From JAGXTF01 sp044224315 (GTDB lineage: Bacteria > Bacteroidota > Bacteroidia > NS11-12g > UBA955), in assembly GCA_044224315.1 (NCBI GenBank), contig JBGAKR010000004.1:124001-188000 (forward strand): a stretch of DNA of 64,000 nucleotides. Reading direction: 5' to 3'. The notes beneath the pieces are model-generated. The model did no database searches. It saw only the letters and a program-made list of their open reading frames with translations, and was not told the origin of the DNA. Below, piece by piece: positions 55,001-63,156 of the stretch (positions are counted from its first letter, which is position 1; each line of letters begins with the position of its first letter). The position numbers were made by a program, and so were the translations under genes.

Positions 55001-55405
55001 TTGTTCCACCACCAACTCTGCCATGGCAGCCATGTAGCTCACCATAATGCGCTGGTTATTTTTGCGCAATGCATTGATGGTTTCAATGCGTTCCTGCACC
55101 GCCATTGCATTTTCGGTATGCATTTTAAACGGCTTGAGACAACTATCGGGTAAGAAATAAATCGGTTCGCCGGGCAGTAAATTCTCTAAATCGGTTTTAA
55201 AATACAGGGCTTCTTCCTTGTTTGACATTATAACCAGAAAGGGTCTTGGATTTTGGGCGTACGCCGAAGACAAAATAACTGCAGGCCCGGATCCGGCAAC
55301 ACCGTCCAGGTATACAGGGCCAAGAGCATTGCCAGCCGTAGCATTCAGCAACTCTTTAACCCCAGGTACTTGTGCGTACCGCTGCAAAATTTCCCGGGTA
55401 TTCAA
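52031..55405 (-). CDS. mfd: Transcription-repair coupling factor Mfd (TTG start)
   Basis: 1124 residues. The UvrB-like N-terminal module has GPAVILSSAYAQNPRPFLVI, FLPDSCLKPF and LRGGIIDLYSFAHEHPFRI. The RNA-polymerase-interacting CarD-like domain has LKPGDFVTHIDHGIGKFAGL near residue 435. The RecG-like translocase has Walker A CGDVGFGKTEVAMRSAF near 594, DEEQ in LLIIDEEQKFG near 693, TATPIPRTLHFSLMGARDLS, and the QMRGRVGRSNVKAYCYLL motif. A C-terminal TRCF domain follows. It removes stalled RNA polymerase and recruits UvrA. The start is TTG at 55405: no ATG or GTG lies in frame before the first internal Met about 60 residues in, and a TATTTTTG box is 13 nt upstream. Confidence 0.96.
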   Translation of the reverse strand: MNTREILQRYAQVPGVKELLNATAGNALGPVYLDGVAGSGPAVILSSAYAQNPRPFLVIMSNKEEALYFKTDLENLLPGEPIYFLPDSCLKPFKMHTENAMAVQERIETINALRKNNQRIMVSYMAAMAELVVEQHQLELNTYEIQKGQKMEVDFLLDFLQENGFTREDFVFEPGQFSLRGGIIDLYSFAHEHPFRIELDGDDIESIRTFDPNSQLSLKEIAFFSLVPNVHSREFELTKTELFEYLPAQTKIWIAEAGLQLAELGEGWEKALQAHVTATDNKQESIPPHPREKLMTPGQMENTLNKFQCIHFGSMRPGGKPTVLEFGQQPQPVFKRNFELLIGWLQENKQQNIETLVFSENSRQIERLQTILTDMNANVEFYPVFQGLFGGFVDEDAKLAFTTEHQLFDKYYRPHTRQRYSSNTALTLRELKNLKPGDFVTHIDHGIGKFAGLERMEIPRPDSKGQPLYQEVVRIVYKDNDLLYVSVNSLHKIAKYTGKDGTAPTLHKLGSPAWDKQKKATKKKVKDIARELISLYARRKAQKGFQFNPDNYLQLEMEASFFYEDTPDQSKATEDVKRDMEKEEPMDRLVCGDVGFGKTEVAMRSAFKAVCDSKQVAVLVPTTILAQQHYKSFKKRFAGFPVNVDYLNRFKSAKEQNDTLKRVKEGKIDVLIGTHRIIAKDVQFKDLGLLIIDEEQKFGVAAKEKLKEFKVNVDTLTLTATPIPRTLHFSLMGARDLSIINTPPPNRQPVHTELHVFNREVIVEAVSSELNRGGQVFFVHHRVKDIYDMANMIEEAVPGARVCVAHGQLEGHQLEDVMVRFIEGEYDVLVATTIIESGLDISNANTIIINNAHMFGLSDLHQMRGRVGRSNVKAYCYLLSPPLSVLSDDARKRLRTLEEYNELGSGFQVAMRDLDIRGAGNLLGGEQSGFISEMGFEMYHKILDEAVRELKQDEFTDLFENEETDISSRECQVETDYEMLIPAEYVTNIAERVSLYSELANIENEKKLHEFSENLKDRFGKLPDTVVRLIDTVRLKWAGKRIGIEKITLINGSLKLYFPGDPSAGIYASSAFDRIMQHVADSPHKYSLKQTDKALILTVRSTETVFEAIYVLSEIEGAGVNSGV

Positions 55406-55418
55406 AAATTTGGGATGG

Positions 55419-55426
55419 CAAAAATA
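55419..55426 (-). promoter_or_regulatory. -7 box TATTTTTG of mfd
   Basis: Exact TAnnTTTG on the minus strand, 13 nt before the TTG start of mfd. Confidence 0.55.
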
Positions 55427-55466
55427 CGCAAAAAAATGCCTGCTTTGGAATATTAATCAGGGATTT

Positions 55467-57161
55467 CTATGGGCGCAAAAAATAATCAATCTGGGTTGCT
55501 GTATCCGATTTCAGTCGGTAGTTTTCAGATTGAAATATGGCTAAAATTCTGGCTTTATCTGTTTTGGAAAATCGCATTTTAGCCCAATCCATGCGCACTA
55601 CTTCCACACCCCGCTTTCTTATTTCATTTACCCATTTGTTTGCATCCGATAGTTTTCCTTTTTGAACTTCCACAACTACATGGATGAAAGAATCGGCTTT
55701 GATTTTCTCCCTGGATTGAGCCGAAATCCGCGAAAAATATCCGGAGAATAAATGCACCCCCGGTATATGACTCAGTTTGTAATCTTCAGTATTAAACTCT
55801 CCTATACCTTGTATACCATCCCGAATACCAAAAGGCAAAGTCAGTGCAAGCTTCCCTTTTAAATTACCCAGATCCATTGCCGAAACTTCAAAATTGTGCT
55901 TGTCTATTGAATGATATTTTTTTACACTAAAATCAAAATAAATTCCCAGCACAAATAGCCCAACCAGAATATACTTTGGCCATGCTAATGTGAATCGTTT
56001 CTCGAAAATATAAAACACAAGAATAGTCAATAACACTATTAATAGCTCAATAAACCTGGATGGAGCCCGCAGATTATCCAAAAAAGGCAGATAATGAATA
56101 AACGCTGTGGGCGCAAAAAACACTGGAAATCCATCCCATTTAAAATTAGGGAATATCACACCCAACAACATTAAAAGCACAAAAAACAATTCGCTTATTC
56201 TATCATCTTTTAGTCTGTTTTTGAGCAAAATAACCATGCTGAAAAAAAATAAAACCAATAGCGTATACCCTATAAATACAAAATTTTCCGTAACCGGTGA
56301 ATTTACATATTGCATTTTGGAATGTAAAAAACGTCCACCCGCATCCGGAATAAATAAATGTCGGATATCCGCCGCTTCCCACAATCCGCCCTTATGATCA
56401 AAACCATGCAGGTACATTACCCGCCAAATTATATGCAGACCAAATAATACAGTAATTAAAAACAACAGTTTTTTTAATGTAAATGCCGTAAACCATTGTT
56501 TTAAAAACCAGCGGTATAAATAAAGAATCCCACAAAATACCAGCACAAAAAATACGGCATAATAATCCAAAACAAAATTTAAACTCATCAAAACCAGTGC
56601 ATTCATTAAATATTTTCGGTTTGCAATTGCCGGTTTATTGGAATCAAATCCATTTATAAAATAATAAATATTCCATGGCACAAGTCCCATTAAAAGCAGA
56701 TTGTAATGCACCCCTAGTTTGGCCAACATATACCCGTTATAAAGGGCAACACATGCAATGCCTGCCTTGTAAATGGGTTGTTTTAACCACAAACCTGCCA
56801 ACTTGTAAAAGCCGGTTGTAAGCAATATGAAATTAATTAATATAGTTACATTGATCGATAAAACTGGCTGCTTAAATATGCAATTAATTAAACCAAAAAT
56901 CGGGGTATACGCATGCATCCATAAACTGGTTTTTTGTGGATATAGAAACACTTCATTCAAAAAAGGATTGCGGCCATTTAATAGTTGGTCTGAAAAATAT
57001 TGGGTATTCCAAACTATCTGGCTTATATCTTCCCAGGTTTGGGTAAATTTTAGACTATAAAAATCCAGGCCGGTAACCCAAACAGGCAGCAGAAAACACA
57101 ACACTATGGAAATTATTTTCTCTACATTTAAAGTTTTACCCGGCATGCTCTTGCTTTGCAT
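55467..57161 (-). CDS. Polytopic membrane protein, possibly a GT-C-type glycosyltransferase
   Basis: 564 residues. About 11-12 membrane helices (IISIVLCFLLPVWVTGLDFY at the start, LLILINFILLTT-like segments in the middle) span residues 15-430, followed by a soluble tail of about 130 residues. The first periplasmic loop contains DISQIVWNTQYFSDQLLNGR and LYPQKTSLWMHAYTPIFGLI, a layout reminiscent of GT-C membrane sugar transferases and YfhO-like proteins, but I see no diagnostic motif. It lies 46 nt after the glycine-rich protein gene on the same strand and may be co-transcribed. Function unknown. Confidence 0.6.
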   Translation of the reverse strand: MQSKSMPGKTLNVEKIISIVLCFLLPVWVTGLDFYSLKFTQTWEDISQIVWNTQYFSDQLLNGRNPFLNEVFLYPQKTSLWMHAYTPIFGLINCIFKQPVLSINVTILINFILLTTGFYKLAGLWLKQPIYKAGIACVALYNGYMLAKLGVHYNLLLMGLVPWNIYYFINGFDSNKPAIANRKYLMNALVLMSLNFVLDYYAVFFVLVFCGILYLYRWFLKQWFTAFTLKKLLFLITVLFGLHIIWRVMYLHGFDHKGGLWEAADIRHLFIPDAGGRFLHSKMQYVNSPVTENFVFIGYTLLVLFFFSMVILLKNRLKDDRISELFFVLLMLLGVIFPNFKWDGFPVFFAPTAFIHYLPFLDNLRAPSRFIELLIVLLTILVFYIFEKRFTLAWPKYILVGLFVLGIYFDFSVKKYHSIDKHNFEVSAMDLGNLKGKLALTLPFGIRDGIQGIGEFNTEDYKLSHIPGVHLFSGYFSRISAQSREKIKADSFIHVVVEVQKGKLSDANKWVNEIRKRGVEVVRMDWAKMRFSKTDKARILAIFQSENYRLKSDTATQIDYFLRP

Positions 57162-57207
57162 TCAAATATATTGAATTGCCAAGTAAATACGCCAGTCAAA
57201 TCTCCAA

Positions 57208-58479
57208 TTAATCTTCCCAAAGAATAAACTGCGCATCACCATTGCGGCCTTTCCTTCCGCTGTAGCCCGAATCGCCATAATGCCCGGCCTTTCCGCTGGC
57301 ATCGCTACTGCCTCCGCCTCCACTGCTACCTCCACGGCCTCCATTCCCACCGCCAATGAGACTTATAATTTGATCGCGATATTTCCAACAAAATGAATCC
57401 AACCAAATGCGGGCATGCCCTCCATCTCCACCTTCTCCGCCATCTCCGCCGTTACCTCCATTCCCTCCAGCCCCAGCCGCAATCCCGGCCTTAGAATCCG
57501 CAGTGCCCCCTGCGCCGCCATTTCCTCCATGTCCGCCGTCTCCACCTTCGCCACCCGTCAGTTTAAGCTCCACGCTGCTATTATGCAATTGCAAATAAAA
57601 AATAGTTACCCTTTCACCAGCCATTATTTTTACTTTGCATAGGCTATCTCCCGAATCAATTAAGCTCACATACACATCTATATTTTCTCCGGGAAAACCT
57701 TTTCCACCATACCCTGCATGATCACCATTGGTGCCATTTTCGCCTGTGTTTGCCCGGCTATAGCTACTGCCATTTTCACCCGGATAACCTTTTCTACCAG
57801 CCCCATTATATTTTAATGCATAAGCAAAATTGATAGACAATTTATCGATTCTTAAAGGCTGAATATTTTTCTTTGAGAAATATTCAAAAACAATATATCG
57901 ATTGGGTTTATGGGGAATAAATTCTACCTCACGCAAATCCTCTAAATTCTCAAGCCTCTCGCTGCATTTCAGTTGCAGATAATTTTTTATTTGGGGATAC
58001 TGGTTTAATTTAAATTTAAGACCATCAGAAAAAATTAATTCTAAATCCTTGAAAATCGGAATTCCCGGTTTTATCCGGTTTCCCTCGTTGTATAATGGAG
58101 TTACTGCCACCAAATGTGGAATTACCAATGCCGTATCTTTAATAATCCAATTGCGCTTATGTTTTACACCAACATGCACCCAAACTGTATCTCCGGGCTG
58201 TTTTTGGGCTGCATTAATCTTTATATAACGTTTTGAAGGTTGCTCAGCTCCACTCACTATTACATTATATTTCCCGGTCCACAATTCGGGCAATGTGCTA
58301 TTGGGGTTATTCGAATATTCAACCCCCTTGTGATTTACAAAAACAATATCAACAGCAGTTTTCAACCCTAAATACCAATCCGGATTTTGAATATTAATAT
58401 GGATTTGCTGGGCATTTAACCCCAAATTTAGAAGTCCAATAATTTGAATGATGCAAAAAACAAATCTTCGAAATTTCAT
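57208..58479 (-). CDS. Exported glycine-rich (collagen-like) protein
   Basis: 423 residues from the ATG at 58479, which gives the signal peptide FRRFVFCIIQIIGLLNLGLN then AQ; an in-frame reading from 58521 would only add leader. The first 220 residues are strand-rich (QIHINIQNPDWYLGLKTAVD, DTVWVHVGVKHKRNW). Then come collagen-like Gly-X-Y stretches (GRKGYPGENGSSYSR, GENGTNGDHAGYGGKGFPGE). After a strand-rich spacer follows a long run of GG-X motifs (GGEGGDGGHGGNGGAGG) with little else. The C-terminus (GRKGRNGDAQFILWED) has no T9SS sorting signal that I recognise. It may be a structural or cell-surface matrix protein. Confidence 0.72.
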   Translation of the reverse strand: MKFRRFVFCIIQIIGLLNLGLNAQQIHINIQNPDWYLGLKTAVDIVFVNHKGVEYSNNPNSTLPELWTGKYNVIVSGAEQPSKRYIKINAAQKQPGDTVWVHVGVKHKRNWIIKDTALVIPHLVAVTPLYNEGNRIKPGIPIFKDLELIFSDGLKFKLNQYPQIKNYLQLKCSERLENLEDLREVEFIPHKPNRYIVFEYFSKKNIQPLRIDKLSINFAYALKYNGAGRKGYPGENGSSYSRANTGENGTNGDHAGYGGKGFPGENIDVYVSLIDSGDSLCKVKIMAGERVTIFYLQLHNSSVELKLTGGEGGDGGHGGNGGAGGTADSKAGIAAGAGGNGGNGGDGGEGGDGGHARIWLDSFCWKYRDQIISLIGGGNGGRGGSSGGGGSSDASGKAGHYGDSGYSGRKGRNGDAQFILWED

Positions 58480-58493
58480 AAAAACCTGAAATA

Positions 58494-58501
58494 CGAATTT
58501 A
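58494..58501 (-). promoter_or_regulatory. -7 box TAAATTCG of the glycine-rich protein gene
   Basis: TTCG variant of TAnnTTTG on the minus strand, 14 nt before the ATG at 58479; it lies inside the extra leader of the longer reading. Confidence 0.45.
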
Positions 58502-58578
58502 AGAAAAATACCTCTTCGCACACAACCCCAAGCCTGAATTGAGGCAAAATCTGCGGTGAAATAAAATAGTAAGAATCT

Positions 58579-58608
58579 AAAAATTATTACGGATTAATCC
58601 GAAATAAT
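58579..58608 (-). terminator. Intrinsic terminator of the transketolase operon
   Basis: A 26-bp near-perfect palindrome (58583-58608, 13-bp arms, one mismatch, CGGATTAATCCG at its centre) is followed on the minus strand by a TTTTT tract (58583-58579). It starts 11 nt after the stop of the transketolase C-terminal gene. Confidence 0.7.
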
Positions 58609-58618
58609 TATAATTGAA

Positions 58619-59572
58619 TCACTTGCGCTTAAGCACACGTTCAACGGCGGCCACTACATCCGGTGTATCCAAATGATATTTGGCCAACAGTTCTTCGGGC
58701 TTTCCACTTTCGCCGAAACTATCATTGACGGCAACCATTTCCATGGGCAATGGCAAATTTAAAGCCAGCAATTGGGCAATACTATCTCCCAATCCGCCAT
58801 TCATCTGATGCTCCTCTGCAGTTACAACGCAGCGGGTTTTGCGCGCTGAATTTAAAATGGCTTCTTTATCCAGGGGTTTGATGGTATGAATATTAATAAT
58901 TTCGGCAGAAATTCCTTTTTCAGCCAGGGCTTCACCCGCCTGAATGGCTTTCCATACCAAGTGCCCAGTGGCAAAAATACTTACATCGGTACCCTCATTA
59001 ATGACCCATGCTTTTCCAATTTCAAATTTCTGATTTTCAGGACTGAAAATAGGCCATTTCGGGCGGCCAAAACGCAAATAAACCGGGCCATGATGGTCGG
59101 CGATGGCAATGGTGGCTGCTTTGGTTTGGTTATAATCGCATGGATTAATTACCACCATTCCAGGCAACATTTTCATCAGTCCGATATCTTCCAGAATCTG
59201 GTGTGTGGCACCGTCTTCGCCAAGTGTTAAACCTGCATGTGAAGCGCATATTTTTACATTTTTATCGCTGTACGCAATGCTTTGGCGTATTTGATCGTAC
59301 ACCCTGCCCGTGCTGAAATTGGCAAAAGTTCCGGTATATGGAATTTTCCCGCCTGTGGCCAATCCTGCCGCAAGTCCCATCATATTGGCTTCTGCAATTC
59401 CAACCTGAAAAAATCTTTTTGGAAATTCTTTCTGGAATGCATCCATCATCAGTGAACCTGTAAGGTCGGCACAAAGTCCTACTACATTGGAATTGGTTTT
59501 GCCAACTTCTAAAAGGCCATCGCCAAACCCACTGCGGGTATCTTTTTGTCCGGTAACTTCAATTTTTTTCAT
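58619..59572 (-). CDS. Transketolase, C-terminal subunit (split enzyme)
   Basis: 317 residues. It has the pyrimidine-binding and C-terminal domains of transketolase: DTRSGFGDGLLEVGKTNSNV, VGLCADLTGSLM, RFFQVGIAEANMMGLAAGLA, the thiamine-pyrimidine region YTGTFANFSTGRVYDQIRQS, HAGLTLGEDGATHQILED and FGESGKPEELLAKYHL. It works with the N-terminal half (60957-61805) in the non-oxidative pentose phosphate pathway. It follows the VWA gene by 5 nt in the same operon; a strong terminator lies just after its stop. Confidence 0.93.
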   Translation of the reverse strand: MKKIEVTGQKDTRSGFGDGLLEVGKTNSNVVGLCADLTGSLMMDAFQKEFPKRFFQVGIAEANMMGLAAGLATGGKIPYTGTFANFSTGRVYDQIRQSIAYSDKNVKICASHAGLTLGEDGATHQILEDIGLMKMLPGMVVINPCDYNQTKAATIAIADHHGPVYLRFGRPKWPIFSPENQKFEIGKAWVINEGTDVSIFATGHLVWKAIQAGEALAEKGISAEIINIHTIKPLDKEAILNSARKTRCVVTAEEHQMNGGLGDSIAQLLALNLPLPMEMVAVNDSFGESGKPEELLAKYHLDTPDVVAAVERVLKRK

Positions 59573-59577
59573 TCGGT

Positions 59578-60957
59578 TTATAGTGTAATTGGGGTGCTCG
59601 ATCCTGTGGTGATTTTAAAATCCTTGGTTTTTGAGTATAATGTTCGGGTTTCACTCTTAACGCGGTACAGTATTTTATACTCTCCCGGTTGCATGGCAAA
59701 ATATTGCAGCGATTTACTTCCGTCAATATTCATTACCCATTCCATTTTATTGTCTTTTAATTGAAAAATTTCAGCTACCAAATCTTTTCCAATCGTTAGC
59801 TGTAATTGGCCCGGTGCGGGTATTTCAATTGTGGTGGTGCGATTTTGTTTAATATTTACATTTTTTAAATACAGTCTGGGTGTAGAAAGTATTTCCAAAT
59901 CGTAATCACCGGTGAGTAAACGCAAATTGGTATTAAATTCTTGTGCTGTAATGGTTTGCATATCGCCGGCTTTGCGCACTATTGCTTGCAGTCGTCCGTA
60001 TTTGGTAATGCCCCCAATTTTCAGTGCCAAATCGCCCTGTGGTGTTTCTACCGGAATAATATTATGCCGACCTGGTACAATTTCAATATTATTTTTGGTA
60101 ATCTGAGGCAGCGTATGCACCACGATATTATACTTCCGGACAGGATCCAGATACACTGTATCCGGATTGGCTTTTCCATTCATGGTATGTATAATATTTT
60201 CAACCAATACCCCTGTGTTGGCGTCATAAATACTTATGGGTACATTCGTTTCTCTGGGCAAATTCTGGGCATCGAGTAAATTAAACTGTGCTGAGGTATT
60301 GTTCAATGCCTGACTTAAAATTACTCCAAAAACTTTTTGCAATTCCTCTTCGCTTTGGGCATTAAAATAACGGCCGGCGCAGCTATAGGTTTTTCTAAAT
60401 GTTTCTTCATCGGTTCCAATTCCGATAATAAAAGGTTGTAAAATAATTCCCTTTTTCTGCAACTCAGCACTCACAGCGCAGGGGTCTCCGTTACACTCCT
60501 CAATTCCATCGGTAACCAGAATAATGATGTTTCTTGCCGTTTTATCGGTAGGAAAATCTTTCGCCGCCGCTAGCAACGATTGCGTAATGGATGTATAACC
60601 CAGGGGTTTAATTTGTTTTAGCCGGGCTAAAAATGCTTTGTGATTATTTTCTGCAAAAGGTACTTCAAGTTTGGTATCATTACAATCCCGCATATTGTTG
60701 GGTTTGTTATGGCCAAAAACACGCAAGCCTATCTCCAGGTTTTCAACTCCGCGGAGAGTATCCACTACCCTGTTCATGATTCGCATACTGGCACTCCAAC
60801 GGTCGGTGTTTCCCATTTGGGCCACCATACTGCCGCTTCCGTCTAATAGAAATAGAATCCGGGTCTTTTTTCCCGCATAGGCATTTTTTAATTGTGCCTG
60901 GGTACTTAGGCTGGTGCTGAAAAGCAACAACAGCAGAATTTGAATTTTGTTTTTCAT
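59578..60957 (-). CDS. Exported VWA-domain protein between the transketolase halves
   Basis: 459 residues with signal peptide KNKIQILLLLLFSTSLSTQA then Q. The von Willebrand A domain has a complete MIDAS: DGSGSM (Asp39-x-Ser41-x-Ser43), YTSITQSLLAAAKD near residue 120 and VTDGIEECNGDPC near 148. The rest, about 240-459, is strand-rich and looks like a Por-type or cohesin-like beta module (YDANTGVLVENIIH, GRHNIIPVETPQGD). No T9SS domain. Its ATG overlaps the stop of the transketolase N-terminal gene by one base (TAATG), and its stop is 5 nt before the transketolase C-terminal gene. An exported metal-binding protein coupled to a cytosolic enzyme pair is unexpected; the functional link is unknown. 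Confidence 0.82.
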   Translation of the reverse strand: MKNKIQILLLLLFSTSLSTQAQLKNAYAGKKTRILFLLDGSGSMVAQMGNTDRWSASMRIMNRVVDTLRGVENLEIGLRVFGHNKPNNMRDCNDTKLEVPFAENNHKAFLARLKQIKPLGYTSITQSLLAAAKDFPTDKTARNIIILVTDGIEECNGDPCAVSAELQKKGIILQPFIIGIGTDEETFRKTYSCAGRYFNAQSEEELQKVFGVILSQALNNTSAQFNLLDAQNLPRETNVPISIYDANTGVLVENIIHTMNGKANPDTVYLDPVRKYNIVVHTLPQITKNNIEIVPGRHNIIPVETPQGDLALKIGGITKYGRLQAIVRKAGDMQTITAQEFNTNLRLLTGDYDLEILSTPRLYLKNVNIKQNRTTTIEIPAPGQLQLTIGKDLVAEIFQLKDNKMEWVMNIDGSKSLQYFAMQPGEYKILYRVKSETRTLYSKTKDFKITTGSSTPITL

Positions 60958-61805
60958 TAATAGTCTCCCAATTCGGTAACGGGGAGTTGCTGCATGGCGC
61001 TGGCAAACTGGTCGGCATTGGGTGCTTTTCCATGCCAGGCATGTGTGCCCATCATGAAGTCAACACCCATACCCATTTCGGTCTTCATAATGATGACGAT
61101 GGGTTTTCCCTGGCCGGTTTTTTGCCTGGCTCCGGCAACAACGGTAAGAATTTCTTCCATGTTATTGCCATCCATATGCATTACTTCCCAGCCAAATGCT
61201 GCAAACTTGTTGCCAAGTTCCGAAAAGCCCATAATATCCACGGTAGAGCCATCAATTTGGGCCTTGTTAAAGTCCACTGCAACAATCATATTGTCCAGTC
61301 CTTTGTGGCCTGCATACATTACTGCCTCCCAGATTTGGCCTTCCTGCAGCTCGCCATCACCGGTAAGCACATAAATGAGACTTGAGTCGCCATCGAGCTT
61401 TTTTTGAAGTGCAGCTCCGCAGGCTACACTCAGTCCCTGACCCAAACTACCCGAAGCTATACGAATTCCTTCCAGGCCTTCATGGGTGGCTGGATGGCCT
61501 TGCAAACGGGTGTTCAGCTTGCGAAATGTGCCCAGCTCTGCAACCGGAAAAAATCCGCTGCGGGCCATTACGCTGTAATAAACCGGGGAAATATGACCAT
61601 TGCTGAGAAAAAACATGTCCTCGCCGTTACCTGTTTTATTAAACGGAGAAGCTTTGTAATTCATTATGTCAAAAAACAAAGCGGTAAGGTAATCGGCACA
61701 ACCCAGCGAACCACCGGGGTGTCCGCTTTGTACATCGTATACCATACGCACTACATCGCGCCTCACCTGGGCTGCAATTGTTTTTAATTCTGAGATTCCG
61801 GCCAT
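60957..61805 (-). CDS. Transketolase, N-terminal subunit (split enzyme)
   Basis: 282 residues from the ATG at 61805. It is the thiamine-pyrophosphate (PP) domain of transketolase with IAAQVRRDVVRMVYDVQSGH, then GGSLGCADYLTALFFDIM and LSNGHISPVYYSVMARSG. The TPP-binding motif GDGELQEGQIWEAVMYAG lies near residues 147-164, and VAVDFNKAQIDG completes it. A longer reading to 61847 (MCIPEWGFRLKFAA) lacks support; a CAAATTTG box-like sequence lies 5 nt before 61805. Together with the C-terminal subunit it forms a two-gene transketolase, a common arrangement in this phylum. Confidence 0.93.
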   Translation of the reverse strand: MAGISELKTIAAQVRRDVVRMVYDVQSGHPGGSLGCADYLTALFFDIMNYKASPFNKTGNGEDMFFLSNGHISPVYYSVMARSGFFPVAELGTFRKLNTRLQGHPATHEGLEGIRIASGSLGQGLSVACGAALQKKLDGDSSLIYVLTGDGELQEGQIWEAVMYAGHKGLDNMIVAVDFNKAQIDGSTVDIMGFSELGNKFAAFGWEVMHMDGNNMEEILTVVAGARQKTGQGKPIVIIMKTEMGMGVDFMMGTHAWHGKAPNADQFASAMQQLPVTELGDY

Positions 61806-61810
61806 TGCCG

Positions 61811-61818
61811 CAAATTTG
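61811..61818 (-). promoter_or_regulatory. Possible -7 box CAAATTTG of the transketolase operon
   Basis: One mismatch to TAnnTTTG on the minus strand, 5 nt before the ATG at 61805. The sequence is palindromic, so the call is weak. Confidence 0.3.
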
Positions 61819-61994
61819 AGTCTAAAACCCCATTCAGGTATGCACAAGTTTTCAAGAGAATGAAAGCCTTATCCCCTTTTCCTGCAAGCTGGTATAAAAA
61901 CCCATTCTTCAGCTTTAACTGCGGGCTTACTGTAACTTTTGGCCAAATTTCGCGTACAGCTACAAAACATCATTGTTTATGCCCTTTTTTTCAT

Positions 61995-62002
61995 TAATTT
62001 CG
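61995..62002 (+). promoter_or_regulatory. -7 box TAATTTCG of bamD
   Basis: TTCG variant of TAnnTTTG, 9 nt before the ATG at 62012, which supports that start over an in-frame reading from 61973. Confidence 0.45.
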
Positions 62003-62011
62003 CGGGTTCAA

Positions 62012-62824
62012 ATGGGCCGCATCCTGTTATTGGTAGTTTTAACCCTCGGAATGGTATCCTGCGGGGATTTCAACAAGGTAATGAAATCGAAAAACGCCTC
62101 CCTTAAATTCCAAAGGGCTGTGATGTATTACAACAAAAAGAAAAAAGCCGATTACGGCCGCGCCCTTTCACTGCTTGAGCAATTGCGTGATGTATACAAA
62201 GGCCGCGATAGTATGGAAATTGTGTATTATTACTCGGCTTATGCCAACTATGGAATGGAGGATTATGAAATCGCCGCCCTCTATTTTAAAGATTATACCG
62301 AGAATTTTACCAATAGCCCCCGCTTGCAGGAATGCGCTTACATGGCCGTTTACTGCCAATTTCTTTCCATCGGCACCTACGAATTAGACCAAAGCAATAC
62401 AGTAAAAACCATAGGGGCGCTGCAATCTTTCATCAACCGCTACCCCAATAGCCCATATGCCGAAAAGTGCAACGGCCACATGGATATTTTGCGTAAAAAA
62501 CTTCAAACCAAGCAATACGAGTATGTGAAACAGTACTACAATATGGGCGATTACCGGGCCACAGTTGTAAGTGCAAAAAACACTCTCAAGTCCTTCCCCG
62601 ATATTGAACAGAAGGAAGAATTGGAGTTTTTGGCCATTAAGGCCCAATATTTGTACGCTATAAACAGCATTGAAAAAAAGCGATTGGTGCGCCTAAACGA
62701 AGCGCTGGAAAATTACCGCGAGTATAACAATGCAAACCGCGGCAAAGGCAAATACGCTAAGGACGCAGAAGACCTGAAAAAGAAAATCGACCTGGCCATC
62801 AAAAAATTAAAAGAATCTATATGA
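62012..62824 (+). CDS. bamD: Outer-membrane assembly lipoprotein BamD
   Basis: 270 residues with lipoprotein signal MGRILLLVVLTLGMVSC (Cys17), the anchor of BAM-complex BamD (YfiO), which helps BamA fold outer-membrane proteins. The body is TPR-like helical repeats: LKFQRAVMYYNKKKKADYGR, RALSLLEQLRDVYKGRDSME, DYEIAALYFKDYTENFTNSP, and a C-terminal Lys-rich helix. First gene of bamD-rpoZ-coaBC, an order typical of Bacteroidota. The start at 62012 fits both the lipobox and the -7 box. Confidence 0.9.
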   Translation: MGRILLLVVLTLGMVSCGDFNKVMKSKNASLKFQRAVMYYNKKKKADYGRALSLLEQLRDVYKGRDSMEIVYYYSAYANYGMEDYEIAALYFKDYTENFTNSPRLQECAYMAVYCQFLSIGTYELDQSNTVKTIGALQSFINRYPNSPYAEKCNGHMDILRKKLQTKQYEYVKQYYNMGDYRATVVSAKNTLKSFPDIEQKEELEFLAIKAQYLYAINSIEKKRLVRLNEALENYREYNNANRGKGKYAKDAEDLKKKIDLAIKKLKESI

Positions 62825-63156
62825 GTAATAATATATCCAGAAATGCAGACACACGCGATCTGCGCAATCTTGAAAAGGAAACTGAAAACATTTACCTGTC
62901 TACAGTAATCATTTCAAAACGTGCCAATCAGATTGCCGAAAAACAAAAAGAAGAGCTGCGCAATCGCCTGGAACCATTCATTAACGATACCGACAACCTG
63001 GAAGAAATACAGGAAAACAGAGAGCAAATCGAAATTTCTCTGATGTACGAACGTATGCCTAAACCCACCTTGTTGGCAACCCAGGAGTTTACCGAAGGTA
63101 AAACCTATTGGCGCAGACAAGATGCTTCAGCTGGTGCCTTCCCCGATAACAAATAA
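62821..63156 (+). CDS. rpoZ: RNA polymerase omega subunit (Bacteroidota form)
   Basis: 111 residues. It has the Rpb6/omega-type core: TRDLRNLEKETENIYLSTVI, ISKRANQIAEKQKEELRNRL, NLEEIQENREQIEISLMYER and MPKPTLLATQEF, as in omega proteins of this phylum. The start ATGA overlaps the bamD stop, and its 3' end overlaps coaBC by 35 nt, so all three are translationally coupled. Confidence 0.88.
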   Translation: MSNNISRNADTRDLRNLEKETENIYLSTVIISKRANQIAEKQKEELRNRLEPFINDTDNLEEIQENREQIEISLMYERMPKPTLLATQEFTEGKTYWRRQDASAGAFPDNK

